From Paenirhodobacter enshiensis (GTDB lineage: Bacteria; Pseudomonadota; Alphaproteobacteria; Rhodobacterales; Rhodobacteraceae), in the NCBI RefSeq assembly GCF_000740785.1, contig NZ_JFZB01000007.1:248001-312000 (forward strand): a DNA stretch of 64,000 bases. Reading direction: 5' to 3'. Below, piece after piece: positions 16,578 through 24,511 of the stretch (positions within the stretch are counted from its first letter, which is position 1; each line of letters opens with the position of its first letter). The notes below the pieces were generated by a model, which was given only the letters and a program-made list of their open reading frames with translations, did not search any database and had not been told where the DNA came from. Both the position numbers and the translations under genes were made by a program.

Positions 16578-16984
16578 GGAATTCTCTTTCGCGCGTATTC
16601 CTCTTGCCGATACCGCTTTGCGGGGCAGGGGTGCAACCCCGGAAGGGGACGGCGCCGGGGCGCGCTGCGGGATTCGGGCGCGGTTCCGCCCGCATGGCGC
16701 GGCAGGACGTTTCGGGCCGCGGGCCGGCGCGGACGGCTGTCCTTTGGCGGGGCGCGGAGGCGGGAAACCGGACTTATCCGTCCGGAAAGTGCCGGGCTTC
16801 GGAAACGTCGTTCCGTCTTGCCGCGAGAGACGGGCCGAAAACCTGCCGGTTGCGCATTCCGGGCGGGGCGATGATCTCCGTCCGGCCATTGCCGGCGCTC
16901 TGGTGCGAGGATCCGTAGGCTCCGGGCCCTGTGAAAACGGCGCCCTTCGTCGGGGCGCCGTTGCGGTCACGTATCGCGAGGGGG
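16578..16984. other. Intergenic region upstream of metN
   Basis: 407 bp, GC-rich, without a supported gene. It holds the terminator of the upstream acidic-protein gene (16931-16962) and a small CCGGAC/GTCCGG hairpin (16768-16785). The metN promoter should lie here. I looked for the SAM-II and SAM/SAH riboswitch motifs known in this group and did not recognise either. Confidence 0.6.
16931..16962 (-). terminator. Rho-independent terminator after the uncharacterised acidic-protein gene
   Basis: AACGGCGCCC and GGGCGCCGTT form a perfect 10-bp stem with a 7-nt loop. On the minus strand it is followed by TTTTCAC. It lies 23 bp past the stop of the gene at 16985-18118. Confidence 0.8.
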
Positions 16985-18118
16985 TCAGTCTTCGTCGTCT
17001 GGGTCGTCGACGGCCTGAAGGTCTTCGGGCAGGGTCGCGGGCGGGGCGGCGCCGCCTACCGGGTCGGTCAGCAGCTCGGCGGCGCGGTTCGCGCGCATCA
17101 GCTCGCCGTCCTCTCCGACGAAAGACCACAGCCGGCGCATGTCGCTTTCGAACCGCTCCGGGCCGATGACGCCGGCATCGCGCAGCTTCTCCAGCTCTTT
17201 CATCACCTCGATGGCGTAATCGGTCAGTCCGAGCGCCTGCATCCCGCCGCCGCTGAGCAGGTCGTAATGCACCGCATGGGCGAAGGCGAAGAGCACAACC
17301 TGCGACAGCGCGTCGCCCGCGCTCTCGCCTTTGGCCATGCGGTCGGCGATCAGCGCCTCGCCCGCCATGGTCAGATCCATGCCGAGTTCCGCGAGCGTTT
17401 CGCGCAGGCTGTCGATTTCCTCGGGGTCGATGGCGGCGGGGCCGACCTCGATCGCGTCGCCGCCGCCGACCTTGTCGGTGTAATCGTCGAGCGCGAAATG
17501 CGGCCGCGGGGTCTGGGCCGGACGGGGCGTCGCGGGAACGGGCTGAGCCGCGGGTTCGGCCACAGGTTCGGGGGCCGGTTCGGCGGGGGCGGTCTCGACG
17601 ATCACCGTTTCCGTCACGCTTTCGACCGTCTGCGCCGCGATGTCGGTCACGGTCTCCGTCACACTCTCCACCGTTTCGATCACGGCGATCTCTGCCGCGG
17701 GCGCTTCGGCTTCGGGAAGGGCGGTTTCCGTGACCGCCGGTTCCGTGACTGCGGGGGCTTCGGTCGGGGTCTCTTCCGCGACGGGGGCGGCGACCTCGGT
17801 CGGAGTCGGTTCGACGGCAGCGGGTTCGGATGCGGCCGTTTCGGGGGCCGGTGCCGCGGCGGGGGCCTCTGTGTTCACCGGGCGCAGCAGCACCTTCGGC
17901 CGTGCCCCGAACAGCCGGCCGAAGAAGCCCGGGCGGGTCTCGGTCTCTTCGACGAGGCCGGCATCCTTCAACGCGGCGAGGGCGCGACCGACCTCGATGC
18001 CGCGGCCGCGGGCCTCGACGTTGAGCTGATCGCGTTCCACCCGGCCGATGCGGGCATGGGTCTCGGCGATGATGTCCAAAAGGGCGCGGTCGGCCGGGTC
18101 GAGGGGTTTATCGGTCAT
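16985..18118 (-). CDS. Uncharacterised acidic protein with low-complexity linker
   Basis: A 377-residue protein that I do not recognise. Three parts are visible. Residues 1-80 are a compact basic/helical region (RALAALKDAGLVEETETRPG) that resembles a winged-helix fold. Residues 81-206 form a low-complexity linker rich in A, E, P, T and V, with a duplicated TVESVTETV at 149-157 and 164-172. Residues 207-377 are a predicted helical domain ending in a very acidic tail (LQAVDDPDDED). No signal peptide or TM segment is seen, so it is probably cytoplasmic. It stands alone between terminators, not in an operon with metN. The linker-joined layout suggests a scaffold or regulator, which is inference only. 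Confidence 0.7.
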   Translation of the reverse strand: MTDKPLDPADRALLDIIAETHARIGRVERDQLNVEARGRGIEVGRALAALKDAGLVEETETRPGFFGRLFGARPKVLLRPVNTEAPAAAPAPETAASEPAAVEPTPTEVAAPVAEETPTEAPAVTEPAVTETALPEAEAPAAEIAVIETVESVTETVTDIAAQTVESVTETVIVETAPAEPAPEPVAEPAAQPVPATPRPAQTPRPHFALDDYTDKVGGGDAIEVGPAAIDPEEIDSLRETLAELGMDLTMAGEALIADRMAKGESAGDALSQVVLFAFAHAVHYDLLSGGGMQALGLTDYAIEVMKELEKLRDAGVIGPERFESDMRRLWSFVGEDGELMRANRAAELLTDPVGGAAPPATLPEDLQAVDDPDDED

Positions 18119-18309
18119 TGTGCAATCGCCTCCGTGGCTTGACGCCTTCCGTGACTTCGCGGGATGGCAGAAGCCCCCGCTCAGGTCAATGGGGACGCGG
18201 GCCGCGGGCCCGCCGCGCGCGGGGGAGTGGTCTTGTCATCGCCGGGGGCGGCGGGGCCCCCGGTCGAATTCAGTTGTCCGATCGGAACGGACCGATCAGA
18301 AAGGCCCGG

Positions 18310-19485
18310 TCAGAAAGGCGCGTCGAGGCTGTCCGAGGTCGGGCAGAACCAGTGCGCGCCGTCCTCGCCCATCCAGACGATATCCTCGATCCGCACGCCG
18401 CATTCGCCGTAGACGCACAGCATCGGCTCGATCGAGAACACCATCCCGGGTTCGAGCGGCGTCTTGTTGCCCATCAGCATGAACGGGTCTTCGTGGATAT
18501 CGAGGCCGAGCCCGTGGCCGGTGCGGTGCGGCAGGCCGGGGACGTCATAGCCCGGGCCGAAACCCGCGGCCTCAAGGCTCGCACGTGCCGCGAGATCGAC
18601 CGCCTCGCAAGGCGCGCCGAGCTTCGCCGCAGCGAAGGCCGCGTCATGGGCGTCGCGCTCGGCCGTCCACAGGGTGCGCTGGCGTGCGGTGGGGGTGCCG
18701 AAGACATAGGTGCGGGTGATGTCCGACCGGTAGCCATCGGTCAGGATACCGCCGAGATCCACGAGCACCATGTCGCCCTCGGCGAGGATCTGCGGCTCGG
18801 GAACGCCATGGGGATAGGCGGTCGCTTCGCCGAACTGCACCGCGACGAACAGCGGCGCGAGGCCGAGGCGGCGATGCGCCTCGTCGACGAAATCGCAGAC
18901 CTCGGTCGTCGACATGCCGGCGCGCAGGCCGTCGTGAACCGCCTTCTGCACCCGGTGGCTCGCGGTCATCGCGGCCTGGATCACCGCGATCTCGGTCGCC
19001 GATTTCACCTGACGCTGCGCCGCGATCATCGGCTGGGCCGGGATCACCGCGCCCTCCATCGCCGGGATCAGCTTCGCGGCGAAGCGGAACGGCGTCGCCG
19101 GGTCGATGGCGAGGCCCTTGCCCGGCGCGCCGAGCGCCTGAACCCGCGCGCCGATCATCGCGCAGGGGTCTTCATGCTCGTCCCAGGGCAGGATGTCGCC
19201 CGGCAGGCGCATCATGGTTTCGAGCTTCGGCACCTCGAAATGCGGCGAGACATAGCTCAGCCCGCCCTCGGCCGGGACGATGGCGCCATGCACGCGCTCC
19301 GACAGGCCGATCGACAGGCCGGTGTAATATTGCAGCGAGGACGAGGCATCGAGCCAGACCGCCTTCGTGCCCGTCTGACGCAACTGCTTTTGCAGCCCCG
19401 CGATGCGGGCGGAAAGCTCGGCATCGGTGATGCGCGGCGCGCTGACCGGCGTGAAGCCGGCGAGACTTTGTTCGAAGGTCGTCAT
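18310..19485 (-). CDS. M24-family peptidase/creatinase-like protein (Xaa-Pro peptidase family)
   Basis: A 391-residue pita-bread metallohydrolase. The five metal ligands can be followed: VLVDLGGILTDGYRSDITRT (two Asp), HRTGHGLGLDIHEDP (His), FSIEPML (Glu) and GVRIEDIVW (Glu). The N-terminal creatinase-like domain covers about residues 20-160. The family includes Xaa-Pro dipeptidases, creatinase and ectoine hydrolase (DoeA), which is similar in length. No doeB or other ectoine gene is adjacent, so the substrate is left open. It is a single-gene unit downstream of opgD on the minus strand. Confidence 0.85.
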   Translation of the reverse strand: MTTFEQSLAGFTPVSAPRITDAELSARIAGLQKQLRQTGTKAVWLDASSSLQYYTGLSIGLSERVHGAIVPAEGGLSYVSPHFEVPKLETMMRLPGDILPWDEHEDPCAMIGARVQALGAPGKGLAIDPATPFRFAAKLIPAMEGAVIPAQPMIAAQRQVKSATEIAVIQAAMTASHRVQKAVHDGLRAGMSTTEVCDFVDEAHRRLGLAPLFVAVQFGEATAYPHGVPEPQILAEGDMVLVDLGGILTDGYRSDITRTYVFGTPTARQRTLWTAERDAHDAAFAAAKLGAPCEAVDLAARASLEAAGFGPGYDVPGLPHRTGHGLGLDIHEDPFMLMGNKTPLEPGMVFSIEPMLCVYGECGVRIEDIVWMGEDGAHWFCPTSDSLDAPF

Positions 19486-19717
19486 GGTCTGTCCTTTCCT
19501 GATCCGGCGCCGGGCGCCGGGGCATGTCCTGCGGGGGCCGGGCCGAAAGCGGCGGGCGCGCGGGTTGGCGCCGTTCTGTCACCGGCCGCGGTCCTGCGCC
19601 AGAGCGAACTTTGTCGGGGGAGAGGTGCGCGACGGCGCCCGCATCCGTGGGATGCGCCTGCGTCAAGGACAGTGCCGGAAAAGCGACGGCCCGGAGATTG
19701 TCCGGGCCGTGCTGGGA

Positions 19718-21328
19718 TCATTCGTTGAACACTTCGAGATCGCGGCTGAACTGATAGGTCCAGGTCTCGGTCAGCGGCTTGCCGTCGAGTTCGAGGAACA
19801 GCCGCAGCTCGGTGAACAGATCGGGGGTGATCTCGACGTCGAACAGCGCGCGCCAGACGTTGCCGTTCGGCACGGGCTCCGCCAGCGTGCGGATGATCCG
19901 CCCGGCGCTGGTGGTGACGTTGACCTTCGGGAACACGCCATAGGGGATCTGCGTCATCACCGAGGGACGGTCGAACTCGACCGCGATGCGATACTGGTTT
20001 TCCGGCCGCGTCTTGCCCGGCTCGCCGCCATAGCCCATGCGGGTGGCGACGGTCTGGGCGATGTTCTCGGCCGGGTAGGGCTCGGTGTTCAGCCAGTGCA
20101 GCTTGTAGTGCAGCCGGTAGCTGTTGCCCTTGGCGGCCTTGCCCTCCGGCACCCAGAAGGCGCCGATGTTGTCGTGGATCTCGTCCTCGGTCGGGATTTC
20201 CAGCAGCTGCACCGAGCCGCGCCCGAGCGGTTCGAGCGGTTCGATCCACAGGCAGGGGCGGCGGTCATAGAACACGCCGTCCTGATAATGGTCGAAGTTG
20301 CGGTCGCGCTGCAGCAGACCGAAGCCATGCGGGTTCTCGTCGAGGAAGGACGACACCTTGATCGTGGTCGGATTGTTGAGCGGGCGCCACAGCCGTTCGC
20401 CGGTGCCGGTCCAGATTTCCAGACCGTCGGAATCATGCACCTCGGGGCGCCAGTCGCGCATCCGGTCGCGGCCGTATTCGCTGTACCAGAACATCGAGGT
20501 CATCGGCATCAGGCCGAGGCGTTCGATGTCCTGACGCAGGAAGATCTGCGATTCGATCTCCATGACGATGCCCTTGGTGCGGTCGAGGCCGCGCCGGATG
20601 CGGAAGCGGTAGGCGCCGGTCACGCTCGGCCCGTCGAGGAGCGCGCAGACCGTCACCGGGGCTTCGGGATCGCTCTGTTCCTCGATGTAGAATTCGGTGA
20701 AATCGGGGAATTCCTCGGGCTTGTCGGCGAGCGCCGCGTTCACCACGATGCCGCGCGCCGACAGACCGTATTGCCCGGCCGCGCCGATCGCCCGGAAATA
20801 GGACGCGCCGAGGAAGGCGATCCAGTCCTGATGCCGCCAGTCCTCGGAGGTATGCCATTCCTGGAAGCGGAAGCCCGCGAAGCCCGAATCGGGCGGCAGC
20901 TGACGCGCCGGGCTGTCGGCGGGCATGTCGAACAGGTTCGGGTCATAGGGCACCTCGACCGACTTGCCGTCGAGCACGAGGTTCATCTTCACCCGCTTGG
21001 TGAAATACTGACCGAGATGGAAGAATTCGAGCGGATAGCCCGCCGGTTCCTGCACGCCCGGCTGGCCCGAGAACGGCGCGCGGTCGGTCTTGAACAGGAT
21101 CTTGCCCCAGGCTTCGTAATCGAGCTTCTGCACCACGTCGGGCCTGGGCTGATAGGCGGGCTTGTAAGCCTCGCCGGCAGCCGCCTGAGCGCGCGCGATC
21201 AGCGCCTCATAGGAAAACGGCCGGGCCGAGGCGTCTTGCGCCATCGCCTGCCTGAGTTCGAACGGAAGAGCCGCGAAGCCCGCCATCAGCGAGGCGCCAC
21301 GCAGCACGGAACGACGGTTCAGTCCCAT
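19718..21328 (-). CDS. opgD: Periplasmic glucan biosynthesis protein OpgD
   Basis: A 536-residue MdoG/OpgD-family protein needed for osmoregulated periplasmic glucan synthesis or modification. The N-terminus MGLNRRSVLRGASLMAGFA has twin arginines followed by a hydrophobic stretch, a Tat-type signal as in OpgD; OpgG uses Sec. FQEWHTSEDW, FYDRRPCLWIEPLEPLG and TMGYGGEPGK-like sequence (here RMGYGGEPGK) fit the family. The mature protein starts after AMA. No opgH glucosyltransferase or opgC gene is adjacent, so the rest of the pathway must be elsewhere. The gene is monocistronic as far as can be seen. Confidence 0.88.
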   Translation of the reverse strand: MGLNRRSVLRGASLMAGFAALPFELRQAMAQDASARPFSYEALIARAQAAAGEAYKPAYQPRPDVVQKLDYEAWGKILFKTDRAPFSGQPGVQEPAGYPLEFFHLGQYFTKRVKMNLVLDGKSVEVPYDPNLFDMPADSPARQLPPDSGFAGFRFQEWHTSEDWRHQDWIAFLGASYFRAIGAAGQYGLSARGIVVNAALADKPEEFPDFTEFYIEEQSDPEAPVTVCALLDGPSVTGAYRFRIRRGLDRTKGIVMEIESQIFLRQDIERLGLMPMTSMFWYSEYGRDRMRDWRPEVHDSDGLEIWTGTGERLWRPLNNPTTIKVSSFLDENPHGFGLLQRDRNFDHYQDGVFYDRRPCLWIEPLEPLGRGSVQLLEIPTEDEIHDNIGAFWVPEGKAAKGNSYRLHYKLHWLNTEPYPAENIAQTVATRMGYGGEPGKTRPENQYRIAVEFDRPSVMTQIPYGVFPKVNVTTSAGRIIRTLAEPVPNGNVWRALFDVEITPDLFTELRLFLELDGKPLTETWTYQFSRDLEVFNE

Positions 21329-21486
21329 ATCTTGACCCTATGCGGCCGGTCGAAAGCGACCGGCGAAATGACTTCGGCCGCAGAGGCTTCCGCGACCGTC
21401 GGGTGACCATATCCGCTTCGGAGGGCATTGCACAGGGCCCGCAGTATCGCGCCCGGTCACTGTGTCCTGCCTGCCCCGGACCCGGG

Positions 21487-22185
21487 TTACTCGGCCGTGC
21501 CGATGCTCAGGCTCAGCGGGCTCAGCCCGTCGATTTCGGCCTCGATCCGCTCGCCCGCCAGAACCGGGCCGACGCCCGAGGGCGTGCCGGTCATGATGAT
21601 GTCGCCGGGCTGAAGGTGATAGAAGCCCGACAGATGCGCGGTCACCTCGGGCACGGACCAGATCATGTCGGACAGCCGCCCGTCCTGACGCAGATCGCCG
21701 TTCACCCGCAGCCGGATCGCCTGATCGGCGGGGGTGAAGGCCGCCGCGGGGCTGAGCGGCGCGAAGACCGCGGAATTCTCGAAATCCTTGCCCAGATCCC
21801 AGGACAGGCGCTTTTCCTTGAACCCGGCCTGCAGGTCGCGCCGCGTCATGTCGAGGCCGATGCCATAGCCCCAGACGGTCTTCGCGGCCTCTTCGGGCGT
21901 CGCGCGGAAGGCCGCACCGCCAAGGGCGACGACCAGCTCCACCTCGTGATGGAAGTCGGCGGTGCCGGGCGGATAGGGGATCTCGGAGCCGCTCAGCGCG
22001 ATGTCGAGGGGCGATTTGGTGAAATAGGACGGCGCCTCGCGGTCGACGGCGACGCCCATCTCGGCGGCGTGGGCGGCATAGTTGCGCCCGACGCAGAAGA
22101 TGCGCCGCACCGGAAAGCGCGCGTCGCTGCCGGTCACGGGCAGGCTCGGGACGGCGGGCGGGGGGAACAGGAGGGTCTCGGTCAT
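21487..22185 (-). CDS. Fumarylacetoacetate hydrolase family protein
   Basis: A 232-residue FAH-domain enzyme. RIFCVGRNYAAHAAEMG opens the domain, FHHEVELVVALGG supplies the ExE metal ligands, and GDIIMTGTPSGVGPV closes the active site. The family covers acylpyruvate hydrolases, oxaloacetate decarboxylase (FAHD1-like) and decarboxylases in aromatic degradation. The short length and SYFTKSP motif fit the FAHD1/acylpyruvase group best. The start at 22185 (MTETLLFPPP) is the family-typical one; the ATG at 22263 is less likely. No pathway context is evident. Confidence 0.88.
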   Translation of the reverse strand: MTETLLFPPPAVPSLPVTGSDARFPVRRIFCVGRNYAAHAAEMGVAVDREAPSYFTKSPLDIALSGSEIPYPPGTADFHHEVELVVALGGAAFRATPEEAAKTVWGYGIGLDMTRRDLQAGFKEKRLSWDLGKDFENSAVFAPLSPAAAFTPADQAIRLRVNGDLRQDGRLSDMIWSVPEVTAHLSGFYHLQPGDIIMTGTPSGVGPVLAGERIEAEIDGLSPLSLSIGTAE

Positions 22186-22361
22186 CGGTGTCTCCGCGAA
22201 CTGGACCCGCGGCGTCGGCGGGTCATCGGCGCCGAGACTGCCCCGCGGCGCAGGCCAGAGCAAGCGCCAACGTCAGGGCGCTGCGGTGCGAGAAACCGTG
22301 ATCGTGCTTTGGCCGTTTCTTTCCGGGCGAGGGTTCGTTCGGGAAGGGAAACACCGCGAAA

Positions 22362-22426
22362 AGGGGCTCTGCCCCTCTTGCCCCTGCGGGGCAATTCACC
22401 CCGGGATATTTGGAGAAAGACGAATG
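22362..22426 (+). repeat. Intergenic AAATATCC-family repeat, copy 4
   Basis: AGGGGCTCTGCCCCT, then a small CCCCTGCGGGG hairpin, CACCCCGGGATATTTGG, and AGAAAGACGAATGG. Faces copy 5. Confidence 0.8.
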
Positions 22427-22437
22427 GAGCAGGGGGC

Positions 22438-22502
22438 TCTTTTCATCTTTCCGAAAATATCCCGGGGGTGAGGGCCGGAAGGCCCGAGGGGGCAGAGCCC
22501 CC
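22438..22502 (-). repeat. Intergenic AAATATCC-family repeat, copy 5
   Basis: TCTTTTCATCTTTCCGAAAA, TATCCCGGGGGTGA, GGGCCGGAAGGCCC, then GGGGGCAGAGCCCCC. Inverted relative to copy 4, 11 bp away. Confidence 0.8.
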
Positions 22503-22548
22503 TTGCTGCGCCTGCGCTGCCGCGCCGGTCTGCCGGGTGTTTTCCCGT

Positions 22549-23655
22549 TCAGTCGAAGATCTGCGTCACCCGGCCCATCAGCATGAAGGCGCGGGCGGTG
22601 CGGGTCTGGGCGAGGGCATGAACCTCGGCATCCGTCGCGCTTTTCTCGAAGCTCGCGAAGGTCTTGTCGAACTGACGCAGGAAATGATGCACCGCATCGC
22701 GGAAGATGGTGTCAGAGCGCATCCGGCTGGCGGCCAGCAGTTGCGACGACCGGTCGCTGACCGCGCCGATGGCGGTGATTTCGGGTCCTCGCTCGCCCTG
22801 GGCGAAGCGGCGCCACAGGTCGACCCGGGTGCCCGAGGGCGTCAGGTCGTCCATGAAGATCGCATCTTGCGCCAGCAGGTTCAGCACGTCCTGCGCCGCC
22901 CGGATCAGCCGCGCCGCACTCGGGTCGGCCAGAGCATTGCGCAGCGCCCGGATGCCGTCGCGGTCTTCGGCGCTGTCGGGGAAGTTCAGCGCGCGCACGA
23001 AATCCACGGCCGAAACCGGGGTCGCGGCATCCTCGGCGGTGGGGCCGAGCGCGAGCGAGGGCTGTTCGTCGGCCCGCCCACGCGCAGCCGGTCCGGGGCG
23101 CGGCATCGCGTCGCGCCGGCCGGCGATGGTGGTCACCGCATTTTCGGTCTGGCGCGCCACCTGGGCAACCTCATCGAGCTTGCGCTCGATGGTCTGGCCG
23201 GCGCGGCTTTGCTGCTGACTGATCCAGGCGGCACGCATCGCCTCGACCGCGGTTTTCAGATCGTGCGCCTCGCTGCGCAGCTCGTGCGCAGTGCGCGCGG
23301 TCACCGCCGCGACCCAGATCATCACGATCGGCAAAACGATGCCCAGCACCGCGAGCAGCGTGGCCGAAACCCCGCCGCGCGTATCGCTGCCCGATCCGCC
23401 CGCCCAGAACATCAGCGACAGCACCAGCCAGATCACGCTGGCCCCGAGCGCGATCCATTCCGTCGTTCCGATCAGGCCGCGGTCGAAGGTTCGGCGCACC
23501 GGCAGCGGAGCCACCGGCACGGAAGGTGCGAGGGGCGACGCGCCGCCGCCGGCACCGCGCGCGCCCGCCGCACCCGGCTCCACGCCAGAGGACAGGTCGT
23601 CGATCACGGAGAAGTCGCTGTCGGACCGGGAAGTGCCGGAGGCGGGCTCTGTCAT
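22549..23655 (-). CDS. Conserved-looking two-TM protein, function unknown
   Basis: A 368-residue protein. Residues 1-55 are a flexible, glycine- and serine-rich cytoplasmic head. Two TM segments follow (IALGASVIWLVLSLMFWAGG and LLAVLGIVLPIVMIWVAAVT), then a long helical region likely to be coiled coil (AHELRSEAHDLKTAVEAMRA and EDEVAQVARQTEN-type heptads). The C-terminal half is a helical domain (FVRALNFPDSAEDRDGIRAL onward). The topology would put both ends in the cytoplasm. Coiled-coil membrane proteins of this type often scaffold other proteins, but nothing in the sequence gives a specific role. It lies 62 bp downstream of greA on the same strand. Confidence 0.75.
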   Translation of the reverse strand: MTEPASGTSRSDSDFSVIDDLSSGVEPGAAGARGAGGGASPLAPSVPVAPLPVRRTFDRGLIGTTEWIALGASVIWLVLSLMFWAGGSGSDTRGGVSATLLAVLGIVLPIVMIWVAAVTARTAHELRSEAHDLKTAVEAMRAAWISQQQSRAGQTIERKLDEVAQVARQTENAVTTIAGRRDAMPRPGPAARGRADEQPSLALGPTAEDAATPVSAVDFVRALNFPDSAEDRDGIRALRNALADPSAARLIRAAQDVLNLLAQDAIFMDDLTPSGTRVDLWRRFAQGERGPEITAIGAVSDRSSQLLAASRMRSDTIFRDAVHHFLRQFDKTFASFEKSATDAEVHALAQTRTARAFMLMGRVTQIFD

Positions 23656-23717
23656 GGCGCGGGATTTCCGAATGGACCGCCCCTATGCCTCGCGGCAGGG
23701 GCGGTCAGATGCGACGG

Positions 23718-24188
23718 TCAGAGGTAACGGACGTTCAGGATTTCGTAGCTGCGCACGCCACCCGGGGTGCGCACCTCGATCGCGTCGCCTTCGTCCTTGC
23801 CGATCAGCGCGCGGGCAAGCGGCGACTTCAGGTTCAGCAACCCGCGTTCCAGATTGGCCTCGGCTTCGCCGACGATCTGATAGGTGCGCTCTTCGTCGGA
23901 ATCGCCGTCGATGATGGTGATCGTCGCGCCGAACTTGATGGAGCCCGACAGACGCGCCGGGTCGATCACCTCGGACAGCGCCAGAATGGCCTCGAGTTCC
24001 TTGATCCGCCCCTCGATGAAGCTCTGCTTCTCGCGGGCGGAATGATATTCGGCATTTTCCGACAGGTCGCCGTGCTCGCGTGCCTCGGCGATGGCCGCGA
24101 TGATGGCGGGCCGCTCCTCGGACTTGAGGGTTTTCAGTTCTTCATCGAGCGCGTCGTAACCGGCACGCGTCAGCGGAATCTTGTCCAT
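23718..24188 (-). CDS. greA: Transcription elongation factor GreA
   Basis: A 156-residue GreA that rescues backtracked RNA polymerase by stimulating transcript cleavage. The N-terminal coiled coil carries the catalytic acidic tip (HGDLSENAEYHSAREKQ), and the C-terminal FKBP-like domain ends GGVRSYEILNVRYL. The length matches the family exactly. ATG at 24188 is divergent from the ETF-QO gene. A possible sigma-70-type promoter precedes it. Confidence 0.97.
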   Translation of the reverse strand: MDKIPLTRAGYDALDEELKTLKSEERPAIIAAIAEAREHGDLSENAEYHSAREKQSFIEGRIKELEAILALSEVIDPARLSGSIKFGATITIIDGDSDEERTYQIVGEAEANLERGLLNLKSPLARALIGKDEGDAIEVRTPGGVRSYEILNVRYL

Positions 24189-24225
24189 GGCTACGCCTGA
24201 GCTGCTTTCTGTTCTGTCGAACGAG

Positions 24226-24255
24226 TGTAAACCCGTCCTTCTCCCCGGAAGTCAA
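24226..24255 (-). promoter_or_regulatory. Candidate greA promoter
   Basis: On the minus strand TTGACT is followed after 18 bp by TTTACA (or after 20 bp by TACACT), about 40 bp upstream of the greA ATG. The -35 is strong, the -10 weak. Confidence 0.4.
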
Positions 24256-24445
24256 GCGCCGCGCCGCGAAATTGCGAACACGCCACCCACCCGATCCGTC
24301 GCCGGCGCGGGTGACTGCCTGCCCTCGGGGGCACGGGGAAAAGATAGGAACGCATGTGACCTTCGTCCAGAGGGGAGGGGCGGCGACGGCGGCTCTTTGC
24401 CGCTTCTTTCCGCGCGGGCGGCGGCGGCCAACCGCAGCGTCACGA

Positions 24446-24474
24446 TTGCCTCATCCGCGAAGCTGGGTTAGCTA
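24446..24474 (+). promoter_or_regulatory. Candidate ETF-QO promoter
   Basis: TTGCCT and TAGCTA are separated by 17 bp, ending 37 bp before the ATG. The -10 overlaps a perfect TTAGCTAA palindrome. Confidence 0.35.
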
Positions 24475-24511
24475 AGCTGCCAAAAGCTACATCCAGCCCA
24501 GGGGAGCCAAG

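Larger units (their letters stand above)
22186..22548. other. Intergenic region carrying two opposed repeat elements
   Basis: 363 bp without a gene. Two copies of the AAATATCC-family repeat lie head to head (22362-22426 and 22438-22502). Their short tail ends face each other, so the pair forms a large near-palindrome. The rest is plain GC-rich sequence. Confidence 0.65.
24189..24511. other. Divergent intergenic region greA / ETF-QO
   Basis: 323 bp with no supported gene. It holds candidate promoters for both flanking genes (24226-24255 minus and 24446-24474 plus). The middle part (24290-24440) is GC-rich with no recognisable element. Confidence 0.6.

Noticed and set aside
16578-16930. SAM-responsive riboswitch before metNIQ
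   Set aside because: Neither the SAM-II nor the SAM/SAH core sequence was recognised in the leader; only weak GC hairpins are present.
18310-19485. Ectoine hydrolase DoeA
   Set aside because: Length and fold fit, but other M24 proteins fit equally and no doeB, doeX or ectoine transport gene is adjacent, so only the family is reported.
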